The notes under the pieces are model-generated. The model searched no databases, was not told the DNA's origin, and was given only the letters and a program-made list of their open reading frames with translations. Of a DNA stretch of 64,000 bases, positions 38,046 to 51,200 are shown piece by piece; positions within the stretch are counted from its first letter, which is position 1; every line of letters starts with the position of its first letter. The DNA is from Hemibagrus wyckioides (Eukaryota; Chordata; Actinopteri; Siluriformes; Bagridae). The stretch is from assembly GCF_019097595.1 (NCBI RefSeq), contig NC_080731.1:16039071-16103070 (forward strand), read 5' to 3'. The translations under genes and the position numbers were made by a program.

Positions 38046-40873
38046 TGTTGTGGTTTCTTGTCACATCCATCACTCTTGCTCTTTTTTTGTTTAAGCTTGC
38101 TCCTCACATAGGCGACATCGCGCTGAGAAAACCTCACATGTATGCTATGCTAGCGGCTTGAAAGAGAGAAAGAACAAAAGAAAAAAGGCGTGAAACAAAA
38201 GACCCTGCAATCCACATCATCCACATTTTATTTTTTTTTTTACAGAGCGCAACTTTGTCTTCAGATTGAGGGACAGAGACAAAAAGGGAATGAGAGAGGG
38301 ATAGAAGGAGAGTCAGAGAAGGAGGAGGAGGAGGAGTTTGACGCATAACTCTTTGCACAAAGCTGCTTCTGTTGTTTGCTTCTTCTCCGTCGGCTGCTGT
38401 GGTCAGGACATCCAGTCCGCTCAGAGCGAGACAATGGCTTAAAAATGGAACGGCTTGACTCAGCACAGGGTCACGACCGCAGCTGGGCGAGAAAAAAGTG
38501 TGACCTCTGAATATTTCAGCCATCATTTTGCTCTCTGATACATGGCTGGTCACGTTCTAGTCACATGCCTCATTCTCTAATGTCACATCACTTTCTTTAT
38601 TATTTCGCTCAAAGCCATAAGGAAGAACCGAGCCTGCTCTGCTACACAAAGCTGATTTGATCAAAACACTGCGTCTTTCTACAGTATGATACAATATGTT
38701 AATACTTGAGCTGAGTACCAGCATGCTCAATAACAACCGACCTCCTTTATTCATCATGATACCAATCTTGATATATTTGAGCGTAAATCAGCCATATGTG
38801 CATTTTAGTTTGTATCCCTCTTTTGTATATGAATGTAAACTTCACTAATACACTTGTAATCCCCTTGTGTACCAAGTATATGTGTGTGTGTATGTGTATA
38901 TATATATATATATATATAATATATATAATTTATATACTTGTGTATGTTTTTTAAAAACTTCTGTCTCAGAGAAGCCATTTTGTGATGGTTTCAGTTATTA
39001 AAGGGAGATTTAATGGTCATTTATCAGCATACACACATGAATATGAAGAAAACCAGTCATTATGAAACCTTGTGTGTAAATTATGTAAAAAAAAAATGAA
39101 TGAGGCCCAATCACCAGAAGGTGACTTCAGCTGCATGTAACAGTGGAGCAGTGAAACACAGATACTTTTACATGTGTGAGCACTTCACTTCTGTGAGCAC
39201 TGAGACACATGCAGTTTGTACCCCCACTTTTGAATTTCACCTTAAAATCTGCTTGTTTTCAATGATTATGTTCTTTCTTGCTGGTTTTTCTGTGGTCCTG
39301 CTTCATTTTGTTATTTGAAATTTATTGTGGGGTTTTTTTTTTGGAGAGGAGGGGGTTTCTAAACAGCACTCTGTTTGCTACAGCATCAAAAGGAGTCAGA
39401 TGTTTTTCTTGCTTTGTATCTTCTTGAAGGTTTCTGTGATCATGCCAAGGTTTTCGGGAGAATATTTGTGTAACTCAGCAGCTCATGATTCGAGAGAGAG
39501 AGAGAGAGAGAAGCGCTTCAAGCAAAAAAAAAAAAAGCGTTCACACAATCATTCAACATGCTGTAGGAACGTTAAAGCTTTGCCTCACTTGAGGTTCCAC
39601 CAGTCCAAACCGACCTTTAATGAGTGTTTACCTTCCATAGCCTTTTACCTTTCAAATACCAAGATGGCCTCCTTTTTGCCTCACCTGTTACAGGTGCTCT
39701 GTGTTCTCTGAAACAACAAATATTGATGATCTTTCTGAGCCGAGTGTTTGTTAAACCTCAGAGTTTAATCATCGTCTCACTTGAAGACGCTTGGAAGGAA
39801 TTTGCAGCACACAGGATTGTGTTCAGTAAAGCAGCGTGATTACAGACGATAATTAAACCCAGCGTTTCAGTGTTTCAGCACTGACTCAGTGCTGGATTTC
39901 CCCCTCAGATCTTTTCTGAGCATGCTCACTGTGATCGGTGTGGCACAAAACAATTCGACGTGTATGTGTATCTGTGAGCTTTTAGCCTGATGTAAGAGGA
40001 AGTCCGAGTCAAAAGAGCATCCGATCCGTGTCAAAATGTGAACTGTTTGTGTCTCTGTGTGTCTGTGTTGCAGTCTGAGCGAGAGCTTTTTCATGGTGAA
40101 GGGAGCTGCGTTGTTCCTGCAGCAGGGCAGCAGTGCACAGGGTCAGAAGACACACTCCCATCACAAACATGCAGGTGAGAACACACACACATTCTCGTAT
40201 CCAGCTACAAACAGATTTCCTTTTAATCAGGGGAAGAACTTTACAGTCCATCCAGGATTTTGAAATTGTGTCTTCACAGAAATTAATGCATTTTTTCAAA
40301 AGAACAAGATTTTCTGCAGATTCAGCCAAAGCCCTCTCCCATTCATGTGATTCACAGTTGTGTGCACAGCTACCGCAGAAAGTTATTAGGTAAATAAATA
40401 TGTGTCTTCCCTGATAGGAGTAGAAAAGATGAATCAGATGCTTAAAATACCAAAAAAAAAATGCTGTAGTACAAAAAAAAATCTCCTGGAGGGACTGTGT
40501 ATACATGATTTGACTCACAAACCAATCAAAATGGTTTAAAGTGTTAGAATCCGGGATGAGTATGAATACTCTGAAGACTTCTGAAGTTCAGAATAAAAAC
40601 ACTGAGGTGGTAAGAGTAATGTAAAAAAATGATTACAATTTTTCATTTTCACATGAAAGCAAGCTAGTTCATGTTGTCTAGAAACACGACCAAATAAGAC
40701 CAAAAACCTCACAAAGCCGTGAAGACGGTCCAGACGTGAATAAACACCTCCTGACCAGTCAGAAATCCAGAATTCACCAACGTCATCATCAGTAACGTGA
40801 CATAATAAATGTGGGAATGAAATGAACATGACGTTTTTGCTGGACCACAAAGGCTTCAATTCACTGCAAATCC

Positions 40874-40907
<34 letters not shown>

Positions 40908-43900
40908 CACACACATATGTATATATATTTAGACACTAGCAATTACACTGAAAATAGACAAGCGCTGCTTGGACTAGAATGTGAGAATGGAAGCAAGGAT
41001 GAATTTAGTGGATTTAAAAAAAAAAAAGTGGATCTGTGTTTCTACAGTAAACGAGGCCGTCATCTCAGTCCTACATTTCGTTTAATATAATATCGTTTCC
41101 TTTAAAGCGGTAGTGCCTCCGTATTTTTATGTAGCATTGTTTGTTTTGTTTTTTTATAAAATAGTGCTTGAAAGAGTAACTCTAACAATTAAATAACTGT
41201 GATTGAGTTACTCGAGTAAATACATAAAGGCTAGGTGATATAAAAGTCATAAAAATCTATATGGTTAGCATCAATAATGTCACTGTTTTTCTGAGATATT
41301 GGGTTATATTTTTCTAAAAAAAATGAAAAAACGTAATTACAGACAATTTTTTCTTAGAAATTTGTACATCATTTTTTAAAATAGTGAAATGGTTTGTTTA
41401 TTTTAACAAATTTATTTATTTATTTTTTTAAAGTGAATCAGAATGCTAATCTATCGCAATATTGAAATAGTACAGTGTGTGTGTGTGTGTGTGTGTGTGA
41501 GGACAGCAGGACGTCTGTAGGTGTGATGGCTGGTACACAGTGCTGGTTTAAGCATGTCCTCTATAAGCACAGTGTGTGTTCACGTGTGCGTTTGTTGGGA
41601 TTAGCTGGATTAACGGTTTAGCTCAGTCGAGTTGAGAGCCTCTGTTCTGTGTGCCTAAAAGGATTTAGGACATGAGGATACTTTTATTTAAATTTCTCTT
41701 CATGCAGTTCTATTAAAAGCTCTGAGTTCCCAGCATGATGATGTACAGTACAGTATTCTGGAGAGTCTTGAGCGCTGGTTGTTTTCCTGGAATTCTGTAA
41801 TCAATAGAGCAGAGAGCAGTCTGGGTAAATAAGCTGTCCAGACGTCTGGCCATGCACTTTGCGGTTGCCGTTGATGTTCCTCGAGAATGTTTTTCTCTTT
41901 TACCCTGCTTACTTCATCTGATCTGATCTCGGTTGATATCAAGTCTGCGTTTGGTTTTCCGTGCTGTTGTTGAATCCGTGCTCGTTCCAGTCGAGATGTT
42001 GACACGTGAACGTCGCGCTTGGGTTATTTTCTGAGACGAGGCGTAAGACGGGGAAGTGGGGACGAGGACATAAGGGGAAGAAGGAGGGAGATAGAGGAAG
42101 AGAGTTAGGCATGGGTTTCTTCTGACAGTTAAAAGTGTACGAGTTTATCATGTCTGATGGAAATTTGATGTTCAGTGCCTCTGTGTACTTAACGAGTGTG
42201 ATTCATTATATTTTACTGCTTTAAGCCGGTTGGAACAAGCAGGTTGACTGAATGTATTGTAACTCGAAAAAAACCCTCTTTACTGTTATTATTTTTATAT
42301 TTATAGCACTTCATTATATTATTCATTCCCTTTACATTCCCTTTAATGTCCATTGTTGGAAGCACTATACAAATAAATTGAATTGAAATTGAATTTACGG
42401 GTTTTAATATAGACATAATAGACTCAAAAAATAAAAGCGCAAAGATTAAAATTAAAAACTGATTTAAAAAAGTTAAGTTTTTATATTATAAAGAAAAAGC
42501 TAAAATTATTATATTATAAATATTTTTATAATATAATAAATTTTAGCTGTTCCTTTTTTTTTTTCAAAGCAGTGATGGATGCAGCACTCAGACTGATTAG
42601 ACTCCTAGGAGACTCCTAGTTTAGTTTTTGTACTGGGAATAAATACAGTCACAGCCACTTTATTAGCAACACGTGCCACATTCATTCAGTTATCCAATCA
42701 GCCAATCACATTGCAGCAGCACAACACACAAAATCATGCAGGTCAGCATTAGAATAAGGAAAAGATATAAGCTCACTGACTTTGTTCAGATAGGATGGTG
42801 GGATCATTTCAGGGTCAGAGGACAATGGGCATATCTGGCTCGACCAGCATCTCAAAACATTAAAACTTCAGGTTAATGTGCACAAATTCTTTTAGCCAAG
42901 AACAGAAATCTGAAGCTATCATAGAAACCCAAACTACACAAGTGTAAAGATATCAACCTGTTTCTTTCAACCTTTGCCACCTGTTAGAAGGTGGAACAGG
43001 AAATAAGGCACAAGAAAACAAGACATCTGTTTCTTTTATAATTATCAATTAATCATTAAACCTTTTATACAATATAGGAAGTGATGCAATAGTATGAGGT
43101 CCTTACAATCGCTTTGTTATTCTGGTTTGTCACGAAAACGTGAAGAATGATGGGTTGTGTGACGTGACGTGAGACTTCAGTTTATCAAGTCTGAACTTCA
43201 AGGTGAAGCTTTTACTCAACAGTGTATAAAGTCACTGTCTTTGGATTCATACAGTATGTTAATGTTTTCTTGGCTCCCAGGTTGTTCCAGCTTTCTGCTG
43301 TTCTAGTTTTTCTAGCCAATGGTTCCACATTAGATTAGCGTAACACTTTACATTTTATTATTTTTTTCTCTCCGTTTTATTTTACCTTGTAGATGCATTT
43401 CATGTCATCAGGCTGTGTGAGTATGGCATCACATGCTCCTTTGCCTTGAGCACAGGTCAGTTTTGTAGTCAAAGTTACAGGTGAAGGAGTGACCGGGGTT
43501 TAAGCTGGTGCCTATCTGGAGCTGCAGGTGTTTTTGTCTTTCGTAGCAAAGTTTTACAGGTCAGACCTTTGACACACAACGAACGGACGATTTTAGACAG
43601 AGTGAAGAACATTGATGTATGATTACGTCCTTAGGTGTATAATGATAAAAAAAACAAAACAAGAACCAGCTGTAGATGTGCATCTCTGTTAGCAGGTTTA
43701 GGTGAACCTGAAACCAGGCATCTTTCCACTTCCTTAAATCGTTGTTCTATTCAGACACCGGTCTTTGTCACGGCCCTTTTTCTCAGACGCACATTCTCAC
43801 AATGCCGACTGCGGTAAAGTGAGTCACTGCTGCACTGATGGATCATTGCTCTGGTTACCTGAAGCATTGCCAGAAAAACAGAATACAGGAACAACAGCCA

Positions 43901-43988
43901 CAGAGGCGGAGTGTAAAACAACATCTGATCAAGACCCAAAGTGATAATTAGCGCTGACTGTGGTTTAGATTTACGAGCTCATCTGGCC

Positions 43989-44032
<44 letters not shown>

Positions 44033-47000
44033 ACGTGATTTTCAGATCAGAGCCCATGCCACACATCCACAGAATCCAAACAAACTGTAAAGGTCTTTAT
44101 TTAAAGAAGCTATATTTTTTTTTATTTTTTTTTTTTTATCCAAAGAGCTTGTTTTGCATCTCAGGTTTAGTTTGCATTCTGGGTTGAGGTTGTTGTTGTT
44201 TTAACCTTGTAACAGACTAATTTGAAATCTGCACAACCTCAAGAGGAGAGAACAGAGGTATGAGTCCACATTGTGGACTGAAAGGGGGGTAGGTTTGGGG
44301 AGGTAACTCGTGCCAAAACTTGCGTCTTTATGCAAGGGTTCAAGAGGTTACAGAGTTTTAGGTTACTTCTTGTAGAAAAGAAACAAACTGAATAAGGTCT
44401 GGAGATAGAAAAGCACTGAATAAAATAGAACCCCTGAGCTGAGACTTAAACCCGTGATACCGGTGTGTTGCACCAGACACATTAGAAACATATAAAATAT
44501 ACTACCATGCGTTTTGTTGTTCTTTCAGCTGCTCCCTGCTCAGGGCCGCCACAGCGGATCATCTGGTCAATATATATTTTAATTTGGCACTCTTTTATCC
44601 CAAGTGCCCTTCCTGACACAACCTTCCCATTTTATCCAGGCTTGGGACCGGCACTAAGAGTTGACCCCTCAGTGGTTGGGTTGGTTCACTACTCAACAAT
44701 CGAACCCACGGCAGTGATAGCATATATACGTTGTATTCTGTTTTCTATTTTTTTAAACATCCCCTTCCCTTTTTAAACACCTTCCCTTTTTCTAACCTAC
44801 TCTACTTCAGATGAATGAGCAGCCTTGGTGATTTGATGACACACTGTAAAGTGGGAAAGAAATCATGACGTCCTGAAGGAACTAGTAAGGAAATAAAGGG
44901 TGGTGTGATCTGGCCGCCACCAACAAGTTACTGTTACTAAGTATTTTGTATTAAGCGCACATCGTGAGGTGCTTTATTCCTGTTACAGCACAGTCATTTA
45001 GTCAACAATTACAATTTTGCGTTTATCAGTGAATGATGACAGTGGCATATTAAGAGGAGAACATTATTACAAATTCTTTTAAACTTTTTTTGTTAACTAA
45101 GAATCAAGAATTCATCAGTGGAAAACAACACGCACCCGTCAGCCAATCAGAAACTAGCACTGTGTATTTCTGAGATTTAGATTCAGATCCTGAGAGTAGC
45201 CTTATCTGTGAGGATTATCTGTGGAATCTTCACATAACCTTGTGTGTGTGTGTGTGTGTGTGTGTGTAGTTGGCTATACCTACATGTGCGGACCAGAGTT
45301 AGCTTGAAGAAAACCAAACCTAAGCCTCGGAGTTGTAGCAAATAGACGTAAAGTTTGAACACATGTATGGACATTGCTCAGAGCGCCGGCTGGCTCTACC
45401 CCGTCCTCCTCACTCAACGAGATGTGAATCATTGGTTCCTCCTCATTCCTGTTCTGCCTCACCTCCATAAATCTTGCTCAGGTTTTATTGCCATTATGTT
45501 TGCGTTGATTTAGCACGTGTTATGGCAGGGTGTTGAGCTGATGAGTTGGTTCATGATGAGACATCAGGGTTGTGTTTAAACAGCGTATTTTCCTCTTTCA
45601 ATAGGAGATTTACCTCAACACCTACAAGTGATGATCAACATTCTTCGCTCCGAGGACCGAATCAAACTGGTGAGCGTACACACACACATGTACACACACG
45701 TACACACAGCGACTCATGCCTGAATGTGATTTATTGACAGCCTGTAGTCTGCATGCCACTTTTGTCTCATTCATTCACTAATGAGAACGTGTGTGTGTGT
45801 GTGTGTAAAACTCTTCCCAAATGAACCTGTGTCATGTTTCAATATGTGTGTGTGTGTGTGTCAGGCGGTGCGGTTGGAGAGTGCTTGGTCAGATCGTGTG
45901 CGCTACATGGTGGTGGTTTACACCAGCGGCAGACAGGACACGGAGGAAAACATTCTGCTGGGGATGGACTTCAACAATAAAGACAGGTAATCACACACAC
46001 ACACACACACACGCACACACACAGGTTTGCCTTTACCTTTATTAACAATGAATAGACATGATGCTACTAGTTACTGCACATTGCTGAAAGCAATAATATA
46101 AACCCTTAACAAAGGACTATAATTAAAAAATAAATTATATATGATTTTTATTGGATCCAGGCCCTCTTCTTTCCTTTTTTTTTCAGTTTTCTGTTATTTA
46201 ATTGGCCGACCAAATTACGACTGGCAAAAATAAGTAAATAAACACACATTAGGTAAAAAGCACAAAGAACATTTTCTCTGTCTCTGTTTACTCTCAAGGT
46301 CATTGTCAATTTTCCTTGAATGAATATATTAAATACAAGATTAATAACGTACACAGGTGTAGCCAGTCACTCTTTACCTGCTTGTTCTCTGTGAGGAGGA
46401 GGTTTTCTACCTGTATTGTAACTTTGGACAGAATCTGAGCTCCTGGTATGACTCTACTGAATCTCCTAAAAAATACACACATTCTTAATAGGTTAGATTC
46501 TGAAATTAGGAATAATGACTAATTTCACGAGATGCTTAGGATGATGCATGAATTCTTCAGATTGACCTCAGCCTTGATCTTCAACTCCAAATCCAGCACC
46601 TATTCCCCCTGTGCTAGCATAGTGTAGGAGTTTTGTTAATGATTGTTACACCGTACATCAGCTTGGCTGAATGCGTTTTGTGATGATGTCACACGATGTG
46701 TTTCGGCTTTGCAGATTTGCACAAAATCAAAAAAATGTTCTCCTCTGGATATTGTGGATTTTGCCTGATTTTACAGTCACCTCCTGAAGGGACTTCTAAG
46801 ACCTTATGATTTAAACAACTTTTTTAGCAAGCTGATCATTTCTCAGTGAAGACGTATCTCATAAATCAGGAAGTTGGGTTCTGCTGCTCCTTCCTCCTCA
46901 GTGAGACAGACCAGCTGAGCTTTACTTCATTATTCTCTGTGTTTACGCACTCATCGAGACGACCTGAGTCAGCGTGATGCGTCGCTCGAGCCGAGAACAT

Positions 47001-48113
47001 GAACAGCTGTAATAACAGATCAGTAGCAAAACTTCACATGATTCACTTCAGCTGTGAAGAGAATCGTGATAAAGAAGAGTTTAGAGCTGCTGGACAGGTT
47101 GCACCAAATATAAAGAAAGAATGCATACAATTCCACTTTGAAATTTCTCTAACATTATGATTTACTTTGCTTTTTGTCTTGGGAGTGTCTCACAAAAAGA
47201 TTCATCATTTACATCATTAGTTTTGCACTAAAGCTACAAAGCTAATGTAGCTAACAAGTAAGATCCTGTTAAAGATGACTTCAATCATTTTTCAAGCTTC
47301 GTTGCTCAGAACATCTGTTATTAAACTGTTTTGATAAAATATTGATAAAAAAGTATTTTTACACTACTTTTGCTCACTCTAATCCACGGTTTTGAATGTT
47401 TTAAGGTTTTAAACTCCGCCCACTTCACATTATAACTCAATATACAAGCCAGTTTCCTTATATGTCTTATAAGGCATCAAATATTTTTAGAACACATGTT
47501 TAACAGATAAAAAAAATTAAGTAATAAAGTAATGATCTTAACAGACAAGTCTTTCTGCTGAGAATGTCTTCTTAGTGCAACTGTATTTGGTTTTATTAAG
47601 TATGAAAATGAATGCATTTTTAATTGGACAATTTGCAAAAATAAATAAAGGTACATTTTTGTCTAACATTATTAGCATGTCTATATGTCCTTGTCTTTGG
47701 CAAAAAAAAAATGGGGAGAAAAACATTAATGATGTCTTGAACCATGACACACTCACTTCACACAGCTGTGAGTTGCTCAGTTAGACAATAAAATATTGAT
47801 CAAAAGCCTCATCAAGGAGGCGTGGCCCAAAGACTGGACACATAACTGTAACTGTCCGTTAGAGATTTACTGTATCGTGATAGTTAAAGTGATAGAATAT
47901 CATAATACTTTACATTTGTGATGATTCTGATGTATTTTTTCAGTTGGAATTTTTTTTTGGTGTCTACAAATTTTGTAAGAAAAAAAGGGCATGAGCAGGA
48001 ATGAATCAAAATGAATAACAAAAACACTTTAAACCTCAGACAGGTCTTAGCTGAACAGTGTGTAAATTACAGTCACCTCAAACATTTGCAGATTTAGATA
48101 ACGGTGTCCTGTG

Positions 48114-48148
<35 letters not shown>

Positions 48149-48254
48149 TGTTCCCACAGTAAAAGCTGCTCTATAGGGATGGTTCTGCCTCTGTGGAGCG
48201 ACACAAAGATCCATTTGGATGGAGATGGGTGAGTGCAGCATCCCCTACTGGGCA

Positions 48255-48297
<43 letters not shown>

Positions 48298-51200
48298 TTG
48301 TAGCATTTAGTCTCAAATATTAAAAGTTGTTTTTTAAAAATCGTATGAAAAAATTGTCTAGTTAAAGCACCAGCAGTGTTTTAGCATGTTTTGTCTCGGG
48401 TCTTTAATGTGTATTTTATTGTCAGGGGTTTAGTTTGTATTTTATTGTCAGGGGTTTAGTGTTTATTTTATTGTCAGGGGTTTAGTTTGTATTTTATTGT
48501 CAGGGGTTTAGTGTGTATTTTATCATCAGGGGTTTAGTTTGTATTTTATCGTCAGGGGTTTAGTGTGTATTTTATTATCAGGGGTTTAGTTTGTATTTTA
48601 TTGTCAGGGGTTTAGTTTGTATTTTATTGTCAGGGGTTTAGTTTGTATTTTATTGTCAGGGGTTTAGTGTGTATTTTATTGTCAGGGGTTTAGTGTGTAT
48701 TTTATTGTCAGGGGTTTAGTTTGTATTTTATTGTCAGGGGTTTAGTGTGTATTTTATTGTCAGGGGTTTAGTGTGTATTTTATTGTCAGGGGTTTAGTGT
48801 GTATTTTATTGTCAGGGGTTTAGTGTGTATTTTATTATCAGGGGTTTAATTTGTATTTTATTGTCAGGGGTTTAGTTTGTATTTTATCATCAGGGGTTTA
48901 GTGTGTATTTTATCATCAGGGGTTTAGTGTGTATTTTATTGTCAGGGGTTTAGTGTGTATTTTATTGTCAGGGGTTTAGTGTGTATTTTATTGTCAGGGG
49001 TATAGTTCACATTTTATTATCAGGGGTTTAGTGTGTATTTTATTATCAGGAGCTTAGTTTGTATTTTATCATCAGGGGGTTAGTTTGTATCTTATTGCCA
49101 GGTGTTCGATGTGTATTTTATTGTCAGGGGTTTAGTGTGTATTTTATTGTCAGGGGTATAGTTCGCATTTTATTATCAGGGGTTTAGTGTGTATTTTATT
49201 GTCAGGGGTATAGTTCACATTTTATTATCAGGGGTTTAGTGTGTATTTTATTATCAGGAGCTTAGTTCATAGAGCTGTACACAAGGTACACTAAACAGGA
49301 AGCCAAAAACATGTATTTAAATTCCTGTCACTAAAGAGGAAACATTAAGCTTTCAGACTGGACGGCTAGGATGACCTCTGCTCACCCTCGTGTTCTCTTT
49401 TGCAGGGGTTTCAGCGTGACGACAGCGGGACGCACACACATCTTTAAACCTGTGTCGGTTCAGGCTATGTGGTAAGACAAGCACTTGAATGTGCATTTAT
49501 ATCAGTGTTGGCTTTTATTGCTAACTTAATGGATTTAATGAAATTCTGTCAGAAATAAAATGTTTACAGGTTTTGGATTTGCTGTAGTGTAAAAGAAATA
49601 AATCCCATCAGGTCGTGCAGGAAAATAATCAACAATGGGGTGGTGTAATAAAACCCAGCATGATGTGGAGATATTGTTTCCTCACTGAAGTTGATTAATC
49701 CAGTATGAACTGTTATATTATTATATTCAATTCTGGCTTCAGGCTTGGCCTCCAACCTGAGGATGATAGTGATGCTGAGGAAGATGCTCCTTTTCTCACA
49801 ATGGAAGCGTTTTTATAGATAACAGTCGTCACTTTTTCTGTGAGCTATTTTTGTCAAGAACAGCTCATTACTGACATGCAGACATGCTAAACTGGTAGCT
49901 GTAAGCTTCCATTACTTGTTAGCTACATTAGCTAGTGCAAAACTAGGCAGAAGCAACTTTCAGGCAAGGTAGTTGAAAGCCGGTCGTACCAGATGAGTAT
50001 GTTTTTTCTCTTGTGAATCCACCAGTCATATGTATTTGAATAAATAAATGAAAGTTGATACCTCATGACACAGCAGCACTGTTGTTTTGAGAAGCTCTGG
50101 TTTCATGTTCTGTCTCACACCATGGCCAGAGTATTAAGTACTCACGTCATTACCATGGAAGAAGGAAATGGTAGATTTGCGTGTGCTTTCAGTCGAGCGT
50201 GGTCCTACAGAAGGTCTTGTTCTGGTGGCTGGGTGGGTCAGGGGCTTTATATCGACACGCTGCTTGTTCACAATGTTGATCAGATGCACTGGAAGATTGG
50301 CCAAACTTGGCCGTGGGCTGCCACCTGTTGGTGAATGTGTGTAATTGACATTGCGTACTACTTCACATTTTCCTCTGAGTTTCTGACTGATGGAATAGAA
50401 TAGCATAGAGGAGATTTTTTTCCTTAGTGCTTTACAGACAGCATTTAACCTAATGATTCATGGCAGCTTTATGATTTGCATCTTCAGTTAGTTGTTGCAG
50501 GCATGTCATCAAAAGAAATCTATATGCGCCATAGTATGCATAATGTGGCTTGTCATGTCAAATGTTTCATTAGAATCAAAGGATGAGTGCTATAAAAAGA
50601 CACCAATACGAGGACAGCATAGGGAAAAAAAGAAAAATGTAAACGGAGCACGTTAATAAATCGAAAACGTATCCTCACTTTAAGAATACTTCTCTTGTCC
50701 CTGTTTTCTCCTCTGACTGCTGACGCAAAAATTAGCTTTCAATGCAGTTCAGTCATTAGAGGCTCTTCACTGGGCATGGAGAACATATCACACCATTTCT
50801 TAAGATTTTATTACAGTGTGACCCACGTAGTAGACTCACCTGGAAGTTTAGTGATCTTTGACCAGCATGGTGAACTGTTGTGTTTACCTGATAGTCAAAG
50901 AATTGATGTTTATACAGAGTGATGATTAAACTTACTCATAATAGTTTGCATGTAATCGACAGATTTTCCATCATCAGATATGAGCGAGCACGATGATGAG
51001 AGCAGTCCAGTTTCAGGTCTCTCACTCCAGACCTCTTCTCTGTTTACCAGGTCGGCTCTGCAGGTGCTGCACAAGGCGTGTGAGGTGTCGCGGCGATATA
51101 ACTACTTCCCTGGAGGAATTGCACTCACCTGGATGGGCTACTATGAGAGCTGCATTTGCTCCGAACAGAGCTGCATCAACGAGTGGAACGCCATGCAGGA

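Larger units (their letters stand above)
18833..40073 (+). other. ssh1: ssh1 intron 2
   Basis: A 21-kb intron. It contains a Tigger/pogo-like MITE (19038-19529), an L2 tail (20680-20938), a 27-base poly-A (22813-22839), a Tc1 relic (23630-24180), (GT)n at 24862-24890 and 28067-28095, a hAT-like MITE (28467-28841), a Tc1 relic (31360-32600), several (CT)n/(GA)n tracts, an (AAC)n(AAT)n tract at 35737-35796, (CA)n at 35984-36007, a (TG)(TA) tract at about 38879-38918, and the possible alternative first exon at 33624-33724. The rest is AT-rich unique sequence in which I see nothing. Confidence 0.6.
40175..45604 (+). other. ssh1: ssh1 intron 3
   Basis: A 5.4-kb intron with a (CA)(TA) tract at 40874-40920, (TG)n at 41475-41499, a LINE-like tail with ATTGA repeats at about 42330-42410, a near-perfect palindrome at 42498-42547, a Tc1-like fragment at 42645-42880, (CT)n at 43993-44029, a SINE-like remnant at about 44520-44720 and (TG)n at 45241-45268. 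Otherwise nothing recognised. Confidence 0.6.

Noticed and set aside
38134..38553. 139-codon minus-strand frame in intron 2
   Set aside because: Composition follows CT- and GA-rich simple sequence; no domain and no splice context.
44690..44720. tRNA-like B-box (AATCGAACCC)
   Set aside because: No cloverleaf can be formed around it; it belongs to a SINE-like remnant.
48404..49268. CRISPR-like array
   Set aside because: Units are contiguous 26-bp repeats with no unique spacers, in a vertebrate intron; it is a minisatellite.
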